Assembly (NCBI GenBank): GCA_905193725.1
Contig: CAJJPW010000041.1
Span: 1 to 11,910 of the forward strand
Source of the DNA: an uncultured Eubacteriales bacterium
Lineage (GTDB): Bacteria; Bacillota; Clostridia; Christensenellales; Christensenellaceae
Reading direction: 5' to 3'
Length of the DNA stretch: 11,910 nucleotides
The translations under genes were made by a program, and so were the position numbers. The notes beneath the pieces are model-generated. The model saw only the letters and a program-made list of their open reading frames with translations. It was not told the DNA's origin and ran no database searches. Shown piece by piece: positions 7,727 through 11,910 of this stretch. Within the stretch, counting starts at the first letter, position 1, and each line of letters starts with the position of its first letter.

Positions 7727-8550
7727 AGAAAAAGTGGCTTTTTTATTCTTTGACGCTGATCATTGTGTTGGGTTGCGCCTTAGGAGCCATATATCTGCCA
7801 GGATCTATCGCCAAACAGCAGGATAAAAATCTGCTCAATGTGGTTTGGCAGCAGACATCCAGCGAGGATACAGGTGGGGGCATAAAATTTGAACTCTCCG
7901 AGCAGGAACGGCTTGTCCTCTTTAGCAGATACCAGAGAAACGATGAAGTTACTGCCAGTGAAAACACTCGTTCTCCCCAGGAAGGAGAGCTTTCTGTAGC
8001 AGAGGCAGTGGAAAAAGGAGAACAAGAGCTGGATAAACTCATCCATCAAAAAACGCTGCCCATTGTAAAGCCAGACTGGGAAGTGACAGATGCTTCTCCC
8101 CTTTCCTTCTTTATTATAACGGATATGATTAACCCCGCCTATCATATGACTGTCTGGAATATTCAATATAGCATTCTAGACGAGGAAAATGGATGGGAAA
8201 CCAATCTATGGGTGATGCTAGATGCTGTATCGGGTAAGATTTACCATATAGAATACCTGGGAGGGGTGGATCAACTATATGCATGGATGGATCAAAACCA
8301 AATGGATCCCGATCAAGTGTTAAATCAGATGTTAGAGGGATTTCATGACTACTGGGAGGTAGAGGGTGAGAATTCTCAAAGTTGGGCAAAAAATATTATT
8401 TATCCAGCAGCCTATGGTTACCAGCAAATGGGGGAACAGGAAATTACATATTACTGCTATTATATGCTGGATAGTGGGAGTATCATCATAGGATTTTGTG
8501 ATGAATATCCATATGCAGAAAAAGATGGAGTGAGTGGCTGGATCAAATAG
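7723..8550 (+). CDS. Membrane-anchored extracytoplasmic protein of unknown function, coupled to the kinase
   Basis: A 275-residue protein that I do not recognise. A basic start and one hydrophobic segment (~5-26, WLFYSLTLIIVLGCALGAIY) suggest a single N-terminal membrane anchor with the rest outside. VLGC resembles a lipobox, but Leu at -2 and more hydrophobic residues after the Cys make a lipoprotein less likely. After a polar stretch (~40-90), the segment ~90-180 (LSVAEAVEKGEQELDKLI, then VWNIQYSILDE and VMLDAVSGKIYHIEYLG) has the helix-strand-strand feel of PepSY-like folds. This is a visual impression only. The 4-bp ATGA overlap with the kinase gene and a GGGAGGA site suggest it acts with the two-component system, for example as an accessory sensor or kinase inhibitor in the manner of YycH/YycI. 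That role is a guess. A terminator follows the gene. Confidence 0.8.
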   Translation: MKKKWLFYSLTLIIVLGCALGAIYLPGSIAKQQDKNLLNVVWQQTSSEDTGGGIKFELSEQERLVLFSRYQRNDEVTASENTRSPQEGELSVAEAVEKGEQELDKLIHQKTLPIVKPDWEVTDASPLSFFIITDMINPAYHMTVWNIQYSILDEENGWETNLWVMLDAVSGKIYHIEYLGGVDQLYAWMDQNQMDPDQVLNQMLEGFHDYWEVEGENSQSWAKNIIYPAAYGYQQMGEQEITYYCYYMLDSGSIIIGFCDEYPYAEKDGVSGWIK

Positions 8551-8614
8551 ACATGAAGTGCAGGCCATCTGAAGATGATACTAAAATGATGCAAATTAGA
8601 TCCAAAAAGGATTG

Positions 8615-8649
8615 AGATGCCCTTTATATTGTAAACAAGGGCATTTTTT
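8615..8649 (+). terminator. Rho-independent terminator of the two-component operon
   Basis: ATGCCCTT (8617-8624) pairs perfectly with AAGGGCAT (8637-8644) around a 12-nt loop. An A-U and a G-U pair can extend the stem outward, and six T residues follow (8644-8649). It separates the regulator/kinase/membrane-protein operon from the peptidase gene, so the peptidase is either expressed separately or by read-through. Confidence 0.88.
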
Positions 8650-8706
8650 ATTGCCCACTATTTTGGAAAGTATTTTTTGGGAAAGCGAAAGAAAACGAGG
8701 CCATGT

Positions 8707-9567
8707 ATGAACACAGAAAGGGAAAAGAAATATCGGTTGGATAAGAAAAGACTGTTGAAGACACTTTTATGTATTGTAGTTGTCTTTTGCGTATGCATCG
8801 CAGCAGTGGATATTATAAAGCAGGTTCAGGCAAAAGATGGGGAAATCACCGAGCTCAAAAGTGTAGGACAAGTCCAGATAGAGAATGCTGTGAAGCAAGA
8901 AGACCATGCGAAAGACTCTGCCTCAAAAGGACAAGGTGGCCAGGTACAAGAGGATGGTTTTTTGGATCCATTGTGCCTGATCAACTGGGATCATCCCTAT
9001 TTAGAAGAGGAAACCCCCAAGGGATTGGTACCAGTAGAGGAAGCATTTTCTCAGGAAGTGGTCATGCTCTCTAAAAATGGTATGCTGATTGACTACCGTG
9101 CAGCCCATGCGGCGCAGGAGATGTTTACCCAGGCTCAGAGGGATGGCATTTATACGCTGATTTTGAGCAGTGCCTATCGTTCTCAGGAATACCAGGATGG
9201 TCTATTTCAAAAAAAGCTGGATGCTGACCCAAATTATGGTTCAAACCCCTTTGAAGAACCGGTGAGTGTGATGCCCTGGAATAGAAGCGAACACGTGACG
9301 GGAATGGCGCTGGACATCACCGTCTGGGATCACCTGGATTTGCAGGAGGACTTTGCTCAAACGGAAGAGTACCAATGGCTGATCCAAAACTGTTGGGCAT
9401 ATGGGTTTATTTTGCGCTATCCAGAGGATAAGGAACACATTACTGGGGTCGTATATGAACCGTGGCACTTTCGATATGTGGGGAAGGAAGCTGCGCTGGA
9501 AATGCAGAAAAGCGGCATGTGCCTAGAGGAGTATTTGATGGAAATAGATTCAATGGGACATGAGTAA
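8707..9567 (+). CDS. VanY-like M15 D-alanyl-D-alanine carboxypeptidase, membrane-anchored
   Basis: A 286-residue protein predicted to trim the terminal D-Ala from peptidoglycan stem peptides outside the membrane. Residues ~15-38 are a membrane anchor (LLKTLLCIVVVFCVCIAAV), ~40-100 a polar linker and ~105-286 the VanY/M15B domain. Visible motifs are SSAYRS (Arg158), the zinc motif SEHVTGMALD (His196, Asp203) and EPWH with catalytic Glu251 and zinc ligand His254; none is missing. ATG 8707 is preferred because GAGG ends 6 nt upstream. A TTG at 8677 would add ten residues and has a weaker GGAAAG site. No clear promoter is visible between the terminator and the start. The adjacent two-component system may regulate it. 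Without van ligase genes it is better seen as a wall-remodelling or low-level glycopeptide-response enzyme than as part of a resistance cluster. Confidence 0.9.
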   Translation: MNTEREKKYRLDKKRLLKTLLCIVVVFCVCIAAVDIIKQVQAKDGEITELKSVGQVQIENAVKQEDHAKDSASKGQGGQVQEDGFLDPLCLINWDHPYLEEETPKGLVPVEEAFSQEVVMLSKNGMLIDYRAAHAAQEMFTQAQRDGIYTLILSSAYRSQEYQDGLFQKKLDADPNYGSNPFEEPVSVMPWNRSEHVTGMALDITVWDHLDLQEDFAQTEEYQWLIQNCWAYGFILRYPEDKEHITGVVYEPWHFRYVGKEAALEMQKSGMCLEEYLMEIDSMGHE

Positions 9568-9614
9568 GTAGATAAAAATATATAACATATAGAAATACAG
9601 CAGAAGCTTGGGAT

Positions 9615-9777
9615 TGAATTACAAGATCGTATTTTCTTTTGGTTTCTCTAAGGCTCATATGGTGTTTTCGCATATCCTTTATGACAGATGTTTTAAATTC
9701 TTGCGAGTACTTTTTTGTATTTGTCGCTCATAATAATATGCACCTCCATCTGTCTCTAACTTTTGGGGTGCATATCA
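9615..9777 (-). pseudogene. Remnant of an IS3-family orfA (transposase helix-turn-helix subunit) with its terminal repeat
   Basis: Reading the minus strand from 9777, TGATATGCACCCCAAAAGTT looks like an IS3/IS150-type terminal end. A GGAGGTG site and ATG 9731 follow, giving MSDKYKK. The frame then shifts by one base at a run of six A (9711-9716) and continues YSQEFKTSVIKDMRKHHMSL, then RETKRKYDLV, which reads like the N-terminal HTH of IS3-family OrfA. Similarity fades at about 9620, close to the end of the peptidase gene, so the rest of orfA, all of orfB and the other terminal repeat are gone. The frameshift and truncation make it a dead relic. An inverted repeat ATATGCACC/GGTGCATAT (9736-9744, 9767-9775) lies at the end and is part of the IS tip. 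Confidence 0.68.
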
Positions 9778-9790
9778 AAAAAGGTTCTCT

Positions 9791-9985
9791 TTATTGTTTT
9801 CTCTCTAGCTTTAATAGCTCTTCTGCTTCTAGCCCTGTTGCTTTCTTTATGGTCTCTATATCTATGTTTAGCGCCAGCAGCTCCTTGGCTACTTGCTCTA
9901 TTCCCTCTTTTCTGCCCTCTTGCCGGCCCTCTTTTCGACCTTCTTGTCTTTCATGGTCAAATGTCACTTCTATTCCGTATGTCAT
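9791..9985 (-). CDS. Candidate internal short Rpn product (RpnS-like, 64 residues)
   Basis: Inside the rpn frame, ATG 9985 (MTYGIEVTFDHERQEG...) is preceded by AAAAAGGAG ending 11 nt upstream, an unusually good ribosome site for the middle of a gene. The product would be the C-terminal repeat region plus the closing helices (LLALNIDIETIKKATGLEAE). Known for this family: some rpn genes encode a short in-frame protein from an internal start that blocks the toxic full-length nuclease. Here the short product would survive although the long one is interrupted. Spacing is at the long end of normal. Confidence 0.45.
   Translation of the reverse strand: MTYGIEVTFDHERQEGRKEGRQEGRKEGIEQVAKELLALNIDIETIKKATGLEAEELLKLERKQ
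9903..9950 (-). repeat. Four 12-bp in-frame repeats encoding the EGR(K/Q) tail of Rpn
   Basis: Plus-strand units ccctcttttctg, ccctcttgccgg, ccctcttttcga and ccttcttgtctt follow each other without gaps. They encode the repeated EGRK/EGRQ motif. Such repeats can vary in number by slippage, in steps of four residues without a frameshift. Confidence 0.8.
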
Positions 9986-10703
9986 CTTCGCTTCATCTCC
10001 TTTTTCCCAACCCTCGATTACCTCTTCTATTAACTCCTCATTTCCCTCTTTTCCTACCTTTTTGTACAGCACTTGTTTCACCCACACTGCCAGCTCTGCT
10101 TGTTCAGCTCTCTCCAGCTTTTTCAGCCGCCTGGCAGTCAGCTTCAAAGCCCTTTCCAGCGTCTCCCTGTCTCGGCTCCGATCAAGCAAAAATATGTTCT
10201 CTAACAGCGTGTTTACCTCCAGCAGGTAGCTTTCATCCTGGGCATTGATATCTATCAGGCTATATACGAAATCTATCAGCCTCTCTCCAAATATCTGCCC
10301 CTCTCTATAGTAGTTGCGAAACTCCCTCACTGCCGTCCATGGCCTTTTGCCGTTGTACAGCACAATTGGCAGGACAGGTGGCATCCGAAAATCCTTGCGC
10401 TCTCGCTCCTTTTTGGGCGTATTTGCAAATATATGCTTCATCAGCTCTACCATATATACCAGCAACCGGAACGGCATGGTGTAATCCACCTTAGATTGCA
10501 GCTCCAGCAACACATATACATAGTAACATTCTTTATCCCCACGGCTGATTTTATACACCAGATCTGCCTCTTTTTCCTGGTAATCTGTGGGAATAAACTC
10601 CTTGTTGATCAGTTCCAGATCTCTCTCCTCTACGCTTTCCAGCCATGAGTTGTTGAGAAATCTCTTCAGCAGCTGCAAGAACATTGCCTTTTAACTCAGT
10701 ATT

Positions 10704-10762
10704 CTCTTGTATCCCTTGTCATGAATGTTCTCCGGCATCTCATTATCCCTCTATTTTTCCTT
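10704..10762 (-). repeat. Junction repeat copy A (end of XRE gene plus start of rpn)
   Basis: This 59-bp block matches 11128-11186 at 51 of 59 positions, and all eight differences are transitions. It covers the last bases of the XRE gene, the AATAGAGGGATAA core, the rpn start codon and the first rpn codons. A shorter related copy lies at 11523-11553. Confidence 0.85.
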
Positions 10763-11146
10763 TTCCTCCATTTGCTTTAGCTTTAACAGATCAATATACT
10801 CCAGCAAACGCTTCCGATTTTCGTCATTTAGACTCAATATGTTTTCTATCATTTCAACCATGTAGATGCACTCTGCTTTATCTTCATAGTACTTCCCGCC
10901 CATGGCTTGTAAATTCAACTTTCTATTTCCTTGAGCCAACAGATAATCTATCGAGACATCAAAAAATTCTGCAATTTTTATTAACTGCTTTACTTCTGGA
11001 TAGTGAGCATCATTCTCATAGCCAGAAATCGCACTTCTAGATACGTTTAGTATCTTTGCAAGTTCTTCTTGCTTTATGCCCTTTGCTATTCGTAAGTCGA
11101 CTAATCTTTCACCAAAAGTCATTGGCACTTTTGTATTCCTTATCAT
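10751..11146 (-). CDS. XRE-family HTH transcriptional regulator (131 aa)
   Basis: A Cro/CI-type repressor-like protein. The HTH domain lies at ~10-70 (FGERLVDLRIAKGIKQEELA, then KILNVSRSAISGYENDAHYP and FFDVSIDYLL). The C-terminal ~50 residues are helical (MVEMIENILSLNDENRKRLL...) and may dimerise. The start at 11146 has GGAG seven bases upstream, but its first eight residues (MIRNTKVP) come from an out-of-frame copy of the rpn start region. Met9 (11122) is where normal HTH homology begins, and it has no ribosome site. The gene is therefore bracketed by two copies of the rpn-start junction. It probably regulates itself and the rpn gene, whose start lies 12 bp beyond its stop codon. No operator was identified with confidence. 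Confidence 0.88.
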   Translation of the reverse strand: MIRNTKVPMTFGERLVDLRIAKGIKQEELAKILNVSRSAISGYENDAHYPEVKQLIKIAEFFDVSIDYLLAQGNRKLNLQAMGGKYYEDKAECIYMVEMIENILSLNDENRKRLLEYIDLLKLKQMEEKEK

Positions 11147-11186
11147 GGATGCTCTCCGGCACCTTGTTATCCCTCTATTTTTCCTT
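11128..11186 (-). repeat. Junction repeat copy B with an orphan rpn start fragment
   Basis: This is the second copy of the 59-bp junction. From GTG 11162 it reads V/M-PESIHDKEYKS and then departs into unrelated sequence and a stop, whereas copy A reads MPENIHDKGYKR. It is a severed N-terminus of an rpn gene now lying between two XRE genes. It also supplies the ribosome site and start codon of the downstream XRE gene. Confidence 0.85.
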
Positions 11187-11493
11187 CGATAAATCCATCC
11201 ACTAAATACTCAACTACTTTTCTCTGCCTTTCATCTAATAGATGTATCTTGCGATCTAAAGTGTCCATTGGTAAAAGAGTATTTTTTCCATTAATGATGT
11301 AATCGAGAGGAACTTTTAAGGCATAGCTAATTGACGTATAAGTCTTTGTACTTACTGCATTTTTTCCTCTTTCAATACATGACATATATTTGCCATCTAT
11401 ATTTGCAAGCTCAGCTAAACGCACCTGTGTTAGCCCCTGTGATTTTCTTATTTTAGCAATTCTTTTTCCAATGGCAACGTAATCTATTTCCAT
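11167..11493 (-). CDS. XRE-family HTH transcriptional regulator (108 aa)
   Basis: A small HTH regulator. The DNA-binding domain fills residues ~8-67 (IGKRIAKIRKSQGLTQVRLA, then ELANIDGKYMSCIERGKNAV and ALKVPLDYIINGK). A short helical tail (LDERQRKVVEYLVDGFIEGK) follows. AGGGG five bases before ATG 11493 supports the start. The last codons (GKIEG, stop) are made from the conserved AATAGAGGGATAA junction core read in a different frame from the neighbouring XRE gene, which ends EKEK within the same core. It is not a close copy of either neighbouring regulator, so the three genes are not simple duplicates. The likely role is repression of the local XRE/rpn operon; its target is unknown. Confidence 0.88.
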   Translation of the reverse strand: MEIDYVAIGKRIAKIRKSQGLTQVRLAELANIDGKYMSCIERGKNAVSTKTYTSISYALKVPLDYIINGKNTLLPMDTLDRKIHLLDERQRKVVEYLVDGFIEGKIEG

Positions 11494-11522
11494 ATATGCC
11501 CCTATATATTCCTACTTTACCC

Positions 11523-11553
11523 CTCCAACCTCTCATTGTCCTTCTATTCTTCC
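11523..11553 (-). repeat. Junction repeat copy C, degenerate
   Basis: Twenty-five of 31 positions match copy A (10730-10760). Reading the minus strand, KLMEE and a stop come just before it, like the KLKQMEEKEK end of the XRE gene at 10751, so it may keep the tail of a lost regulator. It lies between the second and third XRE genes, 369 bp from copy B. Confidence 0.55.
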
Positions 11554-11567
11554 ATCAACTTTACTCT

Positions 11568-11581
11568 AAAATAGTTATTTT
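11568..11581. promoter_or_regulatory. Small AT-rich dyad, possible XRE operator
   Basis: AAAATA and TATTTT arms surround a 2-bp centre directly after the stop codon of the last XRE gene and upstream of the next one. Short dyads of this kind are common operators of Cro/CI-type regulators, but a 14-bp AT-only site is easily produced by chance in this AT-rich stretch. Confidence 0.25.
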
Positions 11582-11910
11582 CTATTTTTCATATCCTTCA
11601 AACGTCTCTACGAGTGCCTTCACTTTTTGCTTATCCAAAAGGCTCATAATTTTTATAAATTTATCTACTTCTTCGTCTTCCAGTTCATTTAAAATGGAAT
11701 CTAATTTACTGTATAATAGTTCTCTAGATTTTTTATATTCAAATTCTTCTTTAAAAAAGTCCGATAGAGTAATATCAAAATAGTCGCAGATATCCAGCAG
11801 AATTTCTAACTTGGGCATTCCTTTATTCTTGCCCATTCTAGATAAATAAGTTGAAACATGCCCTAACTCTTCGCTCATCTTGCGCTCAGATTTATCAAGT
11901 TTTATTCTCA
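11582..11910 (-). CDS. XRE-type HTH regulator, N-terminus cut by window edge
   Basis: The frame is open to the right edge, reading RIKLDKSERKMSEELGHVST and then YLSRMGKNKGMPKLEILLDI and CDYFDITLSDFF. These are helices 2-5 of an XRE-type HTH, so Met at 11878 is an internal residue and not the start; the gene begins beyond the window. The C-terminal ~55 residues are charged and helical (SKLDSILNELEDEEVDKFIK, then KVKALVETFEGYEK). It is the most upstream of the three regulators on this strand and probably the first gene of the XRE/rpn row. The C-terminal tail pattern, a helix rich in Lys and Glu ending in LVETF, is loosely like that of the other two regulators. Confidence 0.82.
   Translation of the reverse strand, partial: RIKLDKSERKMSEELGHVSTYLSRMGKNKGMPKLEILLDICDYFDITLSDFFKEEFEYKKSRELLYSKLDSILNELEDEEVDKFIKIMSLLDKQKVKALVETFEGYEK

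Larger units (their letters stand above)
9791..10738 (-). pseudogene. Rpn-family recombination-promoting nuclease (PD-(D/E)XK), interrupted by an early stop codon
   Basis: The natural start is probably ATG 10738, giving MPENIHDKGYKRILS, the expected Rpn/YhgA opening, and it has an AGAGGG site upstream. TAA at 10691-10693 then breaks the frame. Without any frameshift the frame continues, and from ATG 10684 it runs 297 residues to 9791 (FLQLLKRFLNNSWLESVEER...). The nuclease core shows ADLVYKI (Asp41 counted from 10684) and LLELQSK (Glu61, Gln63), matching the D...ExQ/K active site. The tail has EGRKEG/EGRQEG repeats, typical of the family. Family knowledge: Rpn proteins are DNA endonucleases linked to recombination and phage defence. 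Restart at ATG 10684, three codons after the stop, could still yield a protein lacking 18 residues, but its AAAAGG site is too close to be strong. It lies directly after an XRE gene in the same direction. Confidence 0.82.

Noticed and set aside
7770..7781. Lipoprotein signal (VLGC) in the 275-aa protein
   Set aside because: Leu at -2 is atypical and the hydrophobic stretch continues after the Cys, so a membrane anchor is more likely; not excluded.
5656..9567. A glycopeptide-resistance (van) operon
   Set aside because: Only regulator, kinase, unknown protein and VanY-like peptidase are present; no VanH, D-Ala ligase, VanX or VanT homologue is visible in the window.
9736..9775. 9-bp inverted repeat as a terminator for rpn
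   Set aside because: No U tract follows it on either strand; it is better explained as part of the IS3-type end.
9903..9950. Short regular repeats that could suggest a CRISPR-like array
   Set aside because: Units are only 12 bp with no spacers and encode the known EGR(K/Q) tail of Rpn proteins.
9639..10229. 196-residue plus-strand frame rich in Ser and Phe opposite rpn
   Set aside because: Low-complexity antisense reading of the Glu/Lys/Arg-rich rpn gene; it begins inside the IS3 remnant and has no supported start.

Overview
The window looks like part of a genome of a low-to-mid GC Firmicute, probably a gut Clostridia member (Lachnospiraceae or Oscillospiraceae). The reasons are strong AGGAGG-type ribosome binding sites, an LPXTG/CnaB surface protein, PcfB- and DUF6017-type genes of Clostridia conjugative elements, a Gram-positive two-component system, and an Rpn nuclease of the clostridial type. 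I could not run a database search, so the lineage is an inference.

Region 1 (1-5330, minus strand, visibly GC-rich) is one end of an integrative conjugative element (ICE). In order of transcription it holds a DUF6017-type replication initiator (4322-5221), a 1311-residue sortase-anchored thioester adhesin with about nine CnaB/SpaA domains (353-4288), and the start of pcfB (1-346, cut by the window edge). Spacing is tight (33 bp and 6 bp), so this is probably one operon. A strong terminator-like hairpin (5276-5312) lies in the leader just before the replication gene. Inside that gene, 15-bp tandem repeats sit beside a 40-bp AT-rich tract, which looks like iterons and an unwinding element.

Region 2 (5650-9567, plus strand, lower GC) is a sensory cell-wall locus. 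It has an OmpR/VanR-type response regulator, a HAMP histidine kinase and an unrecognised membrane-anchored protein, all overlapping or abutting. A terminator follows (8615-8649), and then a VanY-like M15 D,D-carboxypeptidase. No D-Ala-D-Lac or D-Ala-D-Ser ligase genes are visible.

Region 3 (9568-11910, minus strand, AT-rich) is accessory DNA. It contains a frameshifted remnant of an IS3-family orfA with its terminal repeat, an Rpn-family nuclease gene interrupted by one early stop codon, and three different XRE/HTH regulators in tandem upstream of it. A conserved junction that includes the rpn start region is repeated after the XRE genes, which suggests that XRE cassettes were repeatedly inserted or swapped at one site. 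The rpn gene also has an internal in-frame start with a ribosome binding site, matching the long/short (RpnL/RpnS) arrangement described for this family.
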